From: Microbispora oryzae
GTDB lineage: Bacteria > Actinomycetota > Actinomycetes > Streptosporangiales > Streptosporangiaceae
Direction of reading: 5' to 3'
NCBI RefSeq assembly: GCF_017896165.1
Contig: NZ_JAFCNB010000012.1
Location: 1-64,000 of the forward strand
DNA length: 64,000 bases
Shown here one piece after another: positions 44,491 through 52,015 of this stretch. Every line of letters starts with the position of its first letter. Position 1 is the first letter of the stretch. The notes under the pieces are model-generated. The model had not been told where the DNA came from and ran no database searches. It was given only the letters and a program-made list of their open reading frames with translations. A program made the translations under genes and the position numbers.

Positions 44491-45111
44491 TCAGACCCCG
44501 GGGCGTACGGCCGTGAGGAAGTTGCTCCTCCAGTAGCCCTTGAGCCTGTCGACACTGACCACCGCGCCCGAATGGGGAGCGTTGATCACCTTCTTGTGCC
44601 CCAGGTACATGCCCACGTGGCCGCCGCCGTTGGTGAAGATGAGATCGCCCGGCTTGAGATGCGCGAGGGAGACCTTCTTCTTCACGGCGTCGAGCATCTC
44701 CCACGTCGTGCGCGGGAGCTTGACGCCGGCCTTGCGCCAGGCGAACTGGACCAGCCCCGAGCAGTCGAACGCCCGGGGACCCGTGGCACCCCATATGTAG
44801 GGATCGCCGAGGTGCCTTCTCGCCACGCTGATGGCGTGCTCCGCCTTCTCCTGCTGCAGGGCCGACTTGGTGAGCTTCTTCTCAGCGGGGGCCGCAGCCG
44901 CGGGGGCCTCGTCTACGTTGGGGATCGCCCTGGTGACGAGTGGTGCGGCAGGCCCAGGTGGGATGACCGACGGGGCCGGCGGCGGGGGCGTCACCGTCCC
45001 CGAGGCGGCCGACGCGGGCAGTGCGCTGAATGCCCCGACGGAAACGGCGAGCGCGACACCACTGATCGTGACGCGCGTGATGCGGGGCAGAGTGGGGGAG
45101 TTGGTAGACAG
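44491..45111 (-). CDS. NlpC/P60 cell-wall hydrolase, secreted, apparent CTG start
   Basis: A 206-residue exported peptidoglycan peptidase. The only start that gives a signal peptide is CTG 45111: AAGGAGAG precedes it at ideal distance and the frame then reads STNSPTLPRITRVTISGVAL and ends the leader at PASAA. No in-frame ATG, GTG or TTG precedes the leader; GTG 44994 would remove it. After a Pro/Ala linker and a short helical stretch the NlpC/P60 domain has Cys117 (FDCSGLVQFAW), His165 (GGHVGMYLG) and His180 (APHSGAVV). It cuts stem peptides between D-Glu and the diamino acid. A c-di-AMP riboswitch fills its leader. Confidence 0.85.
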   Translation of the reverse strand: MSTNSPTLPRITRVTISGVALAVSVGAFSALPASAASGTVTPPPPAPSVIPPGPAAPLVTRAIPNVDEAPAAAAPAEKKLTKSALQQEKAEHAISVARRHLGDPYIWGATGPRAFDCSGLVQFAWRKAGVKLPRTTWEMLDAVKKKVSLAHLKPGDLIFTNGGGHVGMYLGHKKVINAPHSGAVVSVDRLKGYWRSNFLTAVRPGV

Positions 45112-45136
45112 GGATCTCTCCTTGCGTCTTCCGCTT

Positions 45137-45285
45137 GCGCCTACCGGGTTAGCTGACGGATTCGGGCAGGGAAGACGCCCTACGGCGCATGGCGCGCCGA
45201 TTCACCCCAGACCTTCGTCGAAGGTCGATTGGTTCCCCGGTTCCGAGCTCCTTGCTGCCCGGATTCGGCAGATCGCCGGCGCCTT
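45137..45285 (-). promoter_or_regulatory. ydaO-type c-di-AMP riboswitch
   Basis: Read on the minus strand, the leader contains the conserved ydaO/yuaA core blocks in order: GGAACCGGGGAACCAATCG, GGTCTGGGGTGAATCGGCG, AGGGCGTCTTCCCTGCC, CGAATCCGTCAGCTAACCC followed by GGTAGGCG. It ends about 26 bases before the CTG start. In actinobacteria this RNA class switches off cell-wall hydrolase genes when c-di-AMP is high. Boundaries are approximate. Confidence 0.9.
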
Positions 45286-45501
45286 GGGGGGCGGAGAGGA
45301 CGTGACACCGGCGATCGTGGATGTTCAAGTTCTGAACCCGGCCTGGCCGGGTTCGTGCCGGCGGCGCCGTGGGGAGCGCCGCTTGCAGGGCAAGGAAACT
45401 ACCAAGGGGCTACATAACTCCGCAAAGGGTGCAAAGAGGTAAAACCACCATAAAAAGGATCAATAGCGCGAATCTGCAGGTCAGGGCGGCAGTCGCCAGG
45501 A

Positions 45502-45521
45502 GATGTGATGCGCGTCACATC
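45502..45521. promoter_or_regulatory. Crp-type palindrome upstream of the riboswitch
   Basis: TGTGA-TGCGCG-TCACA (45504-45519), perfectly symmetric and extended by GA/TC on both sides, equals the cAMP-receptor-protein consensus. It lies about 220 bases upstream of the riboswitch core of the NlpC/P60 gene and 137 bases past the stop of the metallo-beta-lactamase-fold gene, so the hydrolase is the likely target. Confidence 0.65.
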
Positions 45522-45658
45522 GTGGCTCGGCGTCTGGCGTAAGGGCTGTTACCGCAGGTCACGCCCGATCGAGTCCGTCGGCCCGCACACCAAGGGGACC
45601 GACGTGAGCCTGGACTGAACATTTGCACGGCGGCCGGCGCGGTGGCCGGCCGCTCGGC

Positions 45659-46411
45659 TCACAGGGTCAGGACCCGGCGTTCGCCCGTCGGCAGGTCGAC
45701 GACGCTCAGGTCCGGCCCGGCCAGGGCCACCGCGTCCGAGGCGGTGCCCGCGATGCGGAACAGCACCGACAGGGGATCACGCCCGTGCGCGTCGTGTACG
45801 GGAACCAGCGCTTTCGCGCCGAGCACCGACGCCCCCGCGACCGCCTGGGCGGGACCCATCACCAGGCGCGGGCCGAGGAGCGGACGCAGCCCGTTCACTG
45901 GAAGCAGTGCCAGGTCGACCGGCCGATGCCCGGCTCGATACCGCTTGAGCGGCGTCACTTCGGCGATCTCTCCGCCGAAGAACACGCGGCAACCGGGGGT
46001 GGTGAACACGTAGGCGTTGTTGGGCCACACCAGGGTCCGTCCCGCGGGAACGACCCGCATCGACAGGCCGGGCGCGACCTCGCGTTCCTGCCCCCAGCGG
46101 AGGCGCTCGGCGTGCCGGAACCCCAGGGCAGCGGCCCGGCGCGCCATGCGTGAGGTGGGCACGTACACAGGCGGGGAGTCCGGACCGGCCAACGCGCGCA
46201 GCGCGCGGAGATCCGAGTGGTTGGCGGCCAGGTTCGTGACGACGACGGCGGCGAGCGGCGGCAGGTCGGCGACGCGCAGTCCGAGCGGCTCGCCGCGGCG
46301 CAGGAACCATCGTTCGGTGAACCACGGGTCGGTCAGCACGGCGTGACCGTCCAGTTCGAGAAGCACACATGAGTTGACCACTCGCGTTACCGCGATCGAT
46401 GCCTTGATCAT
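45659..46411 (-). CDS. Metallo-beta-lactamase-fold protein with degenerate metal site
   Basis: A 250-residue protein with the UlaG-like MBL layout: VVNSCVLLELDGHAVLTDPWF, LAAVVVTN, VFFGGEIAEVTPLK, VPVHDAHG. The metal motif that should read HxHxDH appears as NLAANH (residues 60-65): three of the four ligands are replaced and only His65 remains, so zinc hydrolase activity is doubtful. It is divergent from a MerR gene only 27 bases away, so the two must share a control region. Confidence 0.78.
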   Translation of the reverse strand: MIKASIAVTRVVNSCVLLELDGHAVLTDPWFTERWFLRRGEPLGLRVADLPPLAAVVVTNLAANHSDLRALRALAGPDSPPVYVPTSRMARRAAALGFRHAERLRWGQEREVAPGLSMRVVPAGRTLVWPNNAYVFTTPGCRVFFGGEIAEVTPLKRYRAGHRPVDLALLPVNGLRPLLGPRLVMGPAQAVAGASVLGAKALVPVHDAHGRDPLSVLFRIAGTASDAVALAGPDLSVVDLPTGERRVLTL

Positions 46412-46438
46412 GGCTCAACGGTGCCGGTTAATGTGAAC

Positions 46439-46867
46439 ATGAAGTCAAGTGAGGATCTGACCATCGGCGAGTTGGCCGAACGGTTCGGGCTCGGCGCCCA
46501 CGTGCTGCGCTACTGGGAGAGCATGGGCCTGATCGAGCCCGCGCGCCGGGTGGGCGGTCAGCGCCGCTACGGACAGGACGCGCTGGTCCGCGTGACGCTG
46601 ATCCGGATGGCGAAGGAGGCGGGCTTCGGGCTGCGCGAGCTGCGCGTCCTGCTCTCCACGCCCGACCCGATGGATCACCGTGACCTTCTCCATCGCCATG
46701 TCGCCCAGCTGGAGCAGCGGATCGCGCGGGCACGTGCGGCCAAGGATCTGATCGAGCACGCTCTTGCCTGTCCGTACCGGTTCGCGGACTGCGAGCACGC
46801 GCGTGAGCAGATCGCGGCGCGGATCCCGCCCGGGCCCCGCGCGGACGGCGGGAGCGGCGGGCGGTAG
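46439..46867 (+). CDS. MerR-family transcriptional regulator
   Basis: A 142-residue MerR protein: LTIGELAERFGLGAHVLRYW, ESMGLIEPARRVGGQRRYGQDAL, then a coiled coil (LLHRHVAQLEQRIARARAAK) and a C-terminal segment with Cys residues (HALACPYRFADCEHA) that might bind a ligand. ATG 46439 is chosen; GTG 46421 would leave only 9 bases to the divergent gene. The short spacer fits a MerR site that controls both genes. Confidence 0.85.
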   Translation: MKSSEDLTIGELAERFGLGAHVLRYWESMGLIEPARRVGGQRRYGQDALVRVTLIRMAKEAGFGLRELRVLLSTPDPMDHRDLLHRHVAQLEQRIARARAAKDLIEHALACPYRFADCEHAREQIAARIPPGPRADGGSGGR

Positions 46868-46939
46868 CGGCCGGCCGGACCGCGTCCTCGGCCGTTCACC
46901 TGCGCCCGCACGGGAGCCGCGCCCGGAGTGCGGCCGTGT

Positions 46940-47779
46940 TCACACGCCGGGCGGGAATTCAGCGGAGCGGCTCAGCTCGGCCCACCGCGCGGCTTCGGCG
47001 GCGCGGGCGCGCGACGACGTCTCGGCGAGCTCCAGCGCGTCGGCCCCGAGAAGCAGGCGCAGGGGTGGCTCGTCGAGGTCCACGATGCCGAGGATGATCT
47101 GTGCCGCTCGCGCCGGGTCTCCGGGCGCCGTGCGGTCGAATCCGGCACGCCGGCGGTTCATGGCGCCGACGGTGTCCTCGTAATCCGGCCCGACGGGTGG
47201 GATGTTCATGGACGAGCCCGCCCAGTCGGTACGGAAGGCTCCCGGCTCGATGATGGTGATCTTGATGCCCAGCGGTTTCACCTCGTTGGTGAGCACCTCG
47301 GAGAAGCCCTCGACGGCGAACTTCGCCGACTGGTAGGCCGCCAGGCCGGGAGAGCCGCCCACGCGTCCGCCGATGGAGGAGAACTGGATGATGTGGCCGG
47401 AACGCCGCGCGCGCAGGATCGGCAGGGCGGCCTTCGTGACGTTGACGACGCCGAAGAAATTGGTCTCGACCTGCGCGCGGAAGTCGTCGTCGGGGGTCTC
47501 CTCGATGGGCGCGGAGTTGGCGTAGCCGGCGTTGTTCACGACGACGTCCAGCCCCCCGAACGTGTCCACGGCGAGCTGTACGGCGGCCCGCGCCGCGTCG
47601 GCGTCGGTGACGTCGAGCGCGAACGGGCGCACCCGGTCGCCGTACTTGCGGACGAGGTCGTCGAGCTGCTCCGGCCGCCGGGCGGTCGCGACCACGCGGT
47701 CGCCGTGGGAGAGCGCGGCCTCCGCGAGCTCGCGTCCGAAGCCGCGCGAGCTGCCGGTGATGAGCCAGGTCCTGGTCAT
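46940..47779 (-). CDS. Short-chain dehydrogenase/reductase
   Basis: A 279-residue classical SDR: TGSSRGFGREL at the front, NNAGYANSAPIEE, catalytic FSSIGGRVGGSPGLAAYQSAK with Tyr and Lys intact, then EPGAFRTDW. It resembles the SDRs often annotated as 3-ketoacyl reductase-like. ATG 47779 is preceded by GGGAGGAACAGGC. Divergent from a TetR gene at 47927 with a perfect palindrome in between, so probably repressed by it. Confidence 0.88.
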   Translation of the reverse strand: MTRTWLITGSSRGFGRELAEAALSHGDRVVATARRPEQLDDLVRKYGDRVRPFALDVTDADAARAAVQLAVDTFGGLDVVVNNAGYANSAPIEETPDDDFRAQVETNFFGVVNVTKAALPILRARRSGHIIQFSSIGGRVGGSPGLAAYQSAKFAVEGFSEVLTNEVKPLGIKITIIEPGAFRTDWAGSSMNIPPVGPDYEDTVGAMNRRRAGFDRTAPGDPARAAQIILGIVDLDEPPLRLLLGADALELAETSSRARAAEAARWAELSRSAEFPPGV

Positions 47780-47834
47780 GCCTGTTCCTCCCTCGGCTCG
47801 CCGTCCTGATCGAGGCGAGCCAGTCATCGTTAAC

Positions 47835-47852
47835 TGTCACATCAATGTGACA
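47835..47852. promoter_or_regulatory. Perfect palindrome in the SDR/TetR spacer
   Basis: TGTCACAT-CA-ATGTGACA, 18 bp with perfect 8-base arms, 56 bases upstream of the SDR start. Clear candidate operator for the divergent TetR protein. Confidence 0.65.
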
Positions 47853-47926
47853 ATAGCTCAGATATATGTCTCATCACTGATGCTGTCAAGCGAGTATCTG
47901 TCACTCATGCGTACACTGAGGGAGTG

Positions 47927-48472
47927 ATGAGAGCCGACGCCGCGCGCAACCTGGACGCGGTCCTGCGTACGGGTGCCCGCCTGCTGGCCGAGGATCCGGC
48001 GACCACGATCGCCACGATCGCCGCCGAGGCCGGTCTCGACCGGCGAACCGTCTATCGGCGTTTCCCCACTCGCGAGGCCCTGCTCACGGCGGTCTTCCGG
48101 GCGAAACTCGACTCCGCCAACCGGGTCATGGACGAGGCCCGGCTAGCCGAGGCACCGGTGGCGGTGGCGTTGCACCGGTACGTCGAGGGCATCGTCCCGG
48201 TCAGCCGCGAGTGGCCCTTGGACGTCCGCCGGATGATGCGCGAGGATCCGGACGCGAACGTCCTCCGGGAGGAGGCGAGCGGCCGGCTCGACCGGTTCCT
48301 CCGGAGGGCGGCCGACGAAGGGCTGCTCCGCGCGGACGTGCCGATCTCGTGGGCCAGGGCCATGCTGGATCACCTCGTCGACACCGCCGCCCACGGGTTC
48401 CCCCTGCTCGACCCTCCTCAGGCCGCCGATCTCGTCGTCGACACCCTGCTCAACGGCGTCGGGCGGGGATAG
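47927..48472 (+). CDS. TetR-family transcriptional regulator
   Basis: A 181-residue TetR protein: RADAARNLDAVLRTGARLLAE, TIATIAAEAGLDRRTVYRRFPTREALL, then the effector domain with several Arg-rich helices. Start at ATG 47927 (GTG 47924 is equally possible) with GAGGGAG close upstream. Divergent from the SDR at 46940-47779. Confidence 0.86.
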   Translation: MRADAARNLDAVLRTGARLLAEDPATTIATIAAEAGLDRRTVYRRFPTREALLTAVFRAKLDSANRVMDEARLAEAPVAVALHRYVEGIVPVSREWPLDVRRMMREDPDANVLREEASGRLDRFLRRAADEGLLRADVPISWARAMLDHLVDTAAHGFPLLDPPQAADLVVDTLLNGVGRG

Positions 48473-48578
48473 TGCCCCGCCCTCCGGCCGGACCGTCGAG
48501 GCGGTGAAATATGGGAGCAAGCCGGTTGCAAGCGGGGCATCGCAGACTGCGGTCAGCGACAGACGAAAGGACCGTCAG

Positions 48579-49103
48579 ATGACCACCCCCCGCGCCCTCA
48601 CTGCGATCTCACTCGCTGCCGGCATCCTCGCCCTCGCCCCGGCCACCGCTCACGCCGCCACCACCTCCGCGGGCTCCGCCGCCTCCGCCGCTTCCTCGGC
48701 GACGGTCGCGCAGGCCCCGCACGCCCAGTGGGGTACGTACTACGCCCCCGGCCGCAGGGCCAAGGCGCTCGGGTCGCTGCGGGCGACGCCGAAGGACGAC
48801 CCCAGCGCTCCCGCCTCCCTCGTCGCCGTCACCGGCAGCGTCACCGACCGGACCGTCAGCCGTTCGACCTGCGGCTGGGCCGTCTTCCGCGTCTCGATCG
48901 CGGCGCCCAACGGCAAGGTCGTCCTCAAGCAGCACAACTACCGCACCTGCTCGTACGGCACGCCGCTGAAGTTCGCGTTCGCGGACAAGAACGTCTACGA
49001 GGTCGAGTTGAAGGTGTGTGCCGAGGCCAAGGCGTCGAAGCCGTCGCTCAACTGTCTCTACGCGGGCACCTGGAAGCCGCTGTACGTCTACTACGAAGGC
49101 TGA
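48579..49103 (+). CDS. Small secreted protein of unknown function
   Basis: A 174-residue exported protein: signal peptide MTTPRALTAISLAAGILALA...TAHA, an Ala/Ser-rich stretch, then a compact domain with four Cys (STCGWAVFRV, HNYRTCSYG, ELKVCAEAK, SLNCLYAGT) that may form two disulfides. ATG 48579 follows AAAGGA. No family recognised; it looks like the small beta-rich secreted proteins common in streptomycetes. Its 3' end overlaps the converging flavin monooxygenase gene by 13 bases. Confidence 0.72.
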   Translation: MTTPRALTAISLAAGILALAPATAHAATTSAGSAASAASSATVAQAPHAQWGTYYAPGRRAKALGSLRATPKDDPSAPASLVAVTGSVTDRTVSRSTCGWAVFRVSIAAPNGKVVLKQHNYRTCSYGTPLKFAFADKNVYEVELKVCAEAKASKPSLNCLYAGTWKPLYVYYEG

Positions 49104-50308
49104 GCCGGCCGCGCCGGGTAATCCTTGATCGTGATGGCGGTCGCGGCCGTGCGGATCGGTTCCGCGATCCGCTCGATCATGCGGTCCCTGCCCGGCAGAC
49201 GGGGCATCAGCCGCAGCATCAGCATCTGGAACCGGATTCGCGCGGCCGACTTCAGCACCATGCCCTTGAGGTTGCTCGCGGCGAGTCTCTGGTTCTGCTC
49301 CACGAAGGGCCGCATCTCGCGCTCGTACGCCGCGAAACCGGCGGTGTGGTCTCCGGCCGCGAGCGCGAGGCGGCCCGCCAGGACGTAGGCGCCGACGAGG
49401 GCGAGGCTGGTGCCCTGACCGGAGGCGGGCGAGGGACCGTACGCGGCGTCGCCCACGAGGGCCACCCGGCCCGACGACCAGTGGTCCATGCGGACCTGGC
49501 TGATCGAGTCCAGATAGAAGTCCGGCGCGGCCTCCATGGCGTCGAGGAGGCGGGGGACCTCCCAGCCCTGGCCGGCGAAGACCTCGGCGAGCAGCTGCTT
49601 CTGCCGGCCGAGGTCCCGGCGCTCGTGGGCTCGCGGCGGCGAGGCGAAGAAGAACATCGCCTTGGCGTCGTCGCCCTGCCGGGTGGCGTACATCCCGACG
49701 CTCCGGCCCGGGGCCGGGTGCATCATCTCGGTGCGGTCCAGACGGAGATGGTTGGGCACCGTGAAGATCGAGATGTGGTGTCCGAGGTGGTGGAGAAACC
49801 GGGACTCCGCACCGAAGGCCAGCGCGCGGACATTGGAGTGCAGGCCGTCCGCACCGATAACCAGGTCGAACGTGCGCGGAGGGCCGTTCTCGAACGAGAC
49901 GCGCACCCCGTCGGGTGTCTCCTGTAGCCCGGTGATTGATTCGCCGAAGAGGTACTCCACGTCGTTTCTGGTCGCCTCGTACAGCAGGTGGACGAGGTCG
50001 CCGCGCATGATCTCCACGTCGCCCCCCGTTCGGCCGCCGAAGAGCTGGGCGCTCATGGTCGCCATCTGCCTGCCCTTCGCGTCGACGAACCGCGCGATCC
50101 GCATGTCCGTGCCACGCCGGCGCACCTCGTCGAGCAGTCCCATGCGGTCGACGACCTCGAGAGCCGCTCCCCGGATATCGATCTTGTAGCCGCCGTCCCG
50201 CAGCGCGGGTGCGCGCTCCACGACGGTCGGGTTGAACCCATGTCTGCGCGCCCAGAAGGCCAGCGTGGCTCCGGCCACGCTCCCGCCGGAGATCAGGATG
50301 TTCGTCAT
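49091..50308 (-). CDS. FAD-dependent monooxygenase
   Basis: A 405-residue aromatic hydroxylase-like flavoprotein (UbiH/TetX fold): GGSVAGATLAFWARRHG (FAD Rossmann), DLVIGADGLHSNVR, GRVALVGDAAYGPSPASGQG. These enzymes hydroxylate phenols or inactivate antibiotics such as tetracyclines and rifamycins; the substrate cannot be read here. Divergent from TetR at 50392 with nested inverted repeats between, so induced by its substrate or a related compound in all likelihood. Confidence 0.88.
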   Translation of the reverse strand: MTNILISGGSVAGATLAFWARRHGFNPTVVERAPALRDGGYKIDIRGAALEVVDRMGLLDEVRRRGTDMRIARFVDAKGRQMATMSAQLFGGRTGGDVEIMRGDLVHLLYEATRNDVEYLFGESITGLQETPDGVRVSFENGPPRTFDLVIGADGLHSNVRALAFGAESRFLHHLGHHISIFTVPNHLRLDRTEMMHPAPGRSVGMYATRQGDDAKAMFFFASPPRAHERRDLGRQKQLLAEVFAGQGWEVPRLLDAMEAAPDFYLDSISQVRMDHWSSGRVALVGDAAYGPSPASGQGTSLALVGAYVLAGRLALAAGDHTAGFAAYEREMRPFVEQNQRLAASNLKGMVLKSAARIRFQMLMLRLMPRLPGRDRMIERIAEPIRTAATAITIKDYPARPAQPS

Positions 50309-50320
50309 GACCTGGACTGT

Positions 50321-50367
50321 ACAAACGTCTCATTCGATTGTCTAGCACAAATGTCCAAGACGTTTGT
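50321..50367. promoter_or_regulatory. Nested inverted repeats in the monooxygenase/TetR spacer
   Basis: ACAAACGTCT (50321-50330) and AGACGTTTGT (50358-50367) are exact inverted copies 27 bases apart; between them ATTGT...ACAAAT gives a second dyad. The pattern fits two TetR dimers on the 83-bp spacer. Confidence 0.65.
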
Positions 50368-50391
50368 TCGGTGATCGGCTAAGATCGGGGC

Positions 50392-50973
50392 ATGGGAAAC
50401 CGGGAAGACCTGCTCGCGGGAGCCAGGCGCTGTCTGCTGGAGAAGGGCTATTCGGGCACCACCGCACGCGACATCGCGACGGCCGCCGGCACCAGCCTCG
50501 CCTCCATCGGCTACCACTTCCGATCGACGAAGGCGCTGCTCAACGCGGCTCTCATCGAGGCGATGGAGGAGTGGGGCAGGGAGATCGAGCAGGCCCTCGC
50601 CGCTGCCCCGGCCCCCGGCGCGACGCCCGCGCAGCGGTTCGAGGCGACGTGGGAGCGGATCATCGAGTCCTACGTCAGGCTCAGGCCCCTGTGGGCCATC
50701 CAGTTCGAGCTCGTCGCCCAGATGGACCGCCTGCCCGAGGTCAGAGAGGCGTTCGCGAGCGCCAATCGGCAGGCGAAACTCGGGCTGGCGGCGCTCTTCG
50801 AGGGCCTCGACCCGGACGCGGACGAGAAGAGGGCGATGGCCGTCGGCTCGTTCTACCAGGCGCTCCTCGGCGGGATGGCGGCCCAGTGGCTCGTCGATCA
50901 GAATCACGCGCCGTCGGCGCACGACCTCCTCGACGCGCTGCGCACGGTCGCCACGCGTCTGGGGCCGGAGTGA
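50392..50973 (+). CDS. TetR-family transcriptional regulator
   Basis: A 193-residue TetR protein: EDLLAGARRCLLEKGYSGTTARDIATAAGTSLASIGYHFRSTKALL, then an effector domain with a WERIIESYVRLRPLWAIQFE stretch. Divergent from the FAD monooxygenase, its likely target. Its stop converges with the siderophore-interacting protein gene 11 bases away. Confidence 0.87.
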   Translation: MGNREDLLAGARRCLLEKGYSGTTARDIATAAGTSLASIGYHFRSTKALLNAALIEAMEEWGREIEQALAAAPAPGATPAQRFEATWERIIESYVRLRPLWAIQFELVAQMDRLPEVREAFASANRQAKLGLAALFEGLDPDADEKRAMAVGSFYQALLGGMAAQWLVDQNHAPSAHDLLDALRTVATRLGPE

Positions 50974-50984
50974 CCGGCCGGCGG

Positions 50985-51671
50985 TCAATCCATGCCACGC
51001 CGTCCCGGGGCCCAGAACGGCTTCACGATGACGGCGCGGCGCGTCCAGCCGCGTTCGCGGACGAGGTGGTCGCGCACCGCCTGACAGGTGCGGGCCTCGC
51101 CGGCCAGGTAGGCGACGCCCGGCGTGCCGGGCAGGTCCAGTGAACGGACCGCGTCGACGAGATCGGCCGGCCGGTATGTCCACATGACGCTGTCGCCGTG
51201 CGCCAGCGGAAGACGGTCGCCCGGTCCCTCCGCCGTCAGCGCGCCGTGCACGATCGCGGACGGCGGGAGCCCGCGCAGCATCGCCCCGAACGCGACGGCC
51301 GCGGTCTCGTCCCCGGCGAACAGGTGATAAGGGGCGTCGTCACGCAGCACGAGGCGGCCTTCCGGCGCGGTGAAGCTCGCCCGGTCGCCGGCCCGCACCC
51401 GCCGTGCCCACTGCGTTCCCGGCCCTCCGGCCGGGTGGTCGAGGATGCACAGGTCGAGGCGTCCGTCAGGGGAGTAGTCCCAGACCGAGTAGGTGCGGAG
51501 CAGCCCGCGCAGCCACGAGCGCGGCGATCGGAGGTCGCCGACCACCAGGCGGATGTGCGCACCGGGCACCCAGGGCAGGTCACGCAGGCCGGGGCCGGCG
51601 ATACGGATGCGGCGCATGCGGTCGGCGATCCGTTCGACCTCCTCGACGGCGCCGTGCAGGAACAGGCTCAT
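50985..51671 (-). CDS. Siderophore-interacting protein (ferric-siderophore reductase-like)
   Basis: A 228-residue FAD/NAD(P)H-binding protein of the SIP/ViuB family, which reduces imported ferric siderophores. FAD domain: RIRIAGPGLRDLPWVPGAHIRLVVG, LLRTYSVWDYSPDGRLDLCI; NAD(P) domain: HLFAGDETAAVAFGAMLRGL, AYLAGEARTCQAVRDHLVRERGW. Start at ATG 51671; the frame goes further without a domain. Stands alone; no transporter or iron-box was recognised next to it. Confidence 0.85.
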   Translation of the reverse strand: MSLFLHGAVEEVERIADRMRRIRIAGPGLRDLPWVPGAHIRLVVGDLRSPRSWLRGLLRTYSVWDYSPDGRLDLCILDHPAGGPGTQWARRVRAGDRASFTAPEGRLVLRDDAPYHLFAGDETAAVAFGAMLRGLPPSAIVHGALTAEGPGDRLPLAHGDSVMWTYRPADLVDAVRSLDLPGTPGVAYLAGEARTCQAVRDHLVRERGWTRRAVIVKPFWAPGRRGMD

Positions 51672-51808
51672 GGCGCCGGCTCGCGGCGCTCGTGTGGCTT
51701 GATCACGGCTATACGTTGCCGGTTCATGTGTACGTGAAGTCAAGCCCTGAGCCGATGGGGGACCCGGCCCCGGAGTGCGGTCCGGGGCCGGGCGGGTGAG
51801 GGGACGCG

Positions 51809-52015
51809 TCAGGTCGACGGGTTGGGGGACGGCGCGTAGGGCCCGATCTCCTCGTCTTCGGGGTCGTAGGGAAGGAACGAGGTGCCGAGTTTCGCCTGCC
51901 AGCCGAGCGTCAGCAGACGTCCGTTCTGCTCGTTGGGATCACGCGGGAGGAACCCGATGGCGATCGGCGTGCCGTAGGCGACGGTGAGGAACGGCGCCGG
52001 AGTGTTGAGGCTCAT
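51809..52015 (-). CDS. Small protein coupled to the amidase gene
   Basis: A 68-residue protein starting at ATG 52015, which overlaps the amidase stop by 4 bases (ATGA). Sequence is Pro-rich with a central GRLLTLGWQAKLGTSFLPYDP; no family recognised. The tight coupling argues it is a real gene, perhaps a subunit or chaperone of the amidase; alternatively it is a displaced C-terminal piece of a longer ancestor. Confidence 0.6.
   Translation of the reverse strand: MSLNTPAPFLTVAYGTPIAIGFLPRDPNEQNGRLLTLGWQAKLGTSFLPYDPEDEEIGPYAPSPNPST

Noticed and set aside
48609-50348. 579-codon leftward frame over the secreted protein and monooxygenase genes
   Set aside because: Out of frame with both supported genes; no family motifs.
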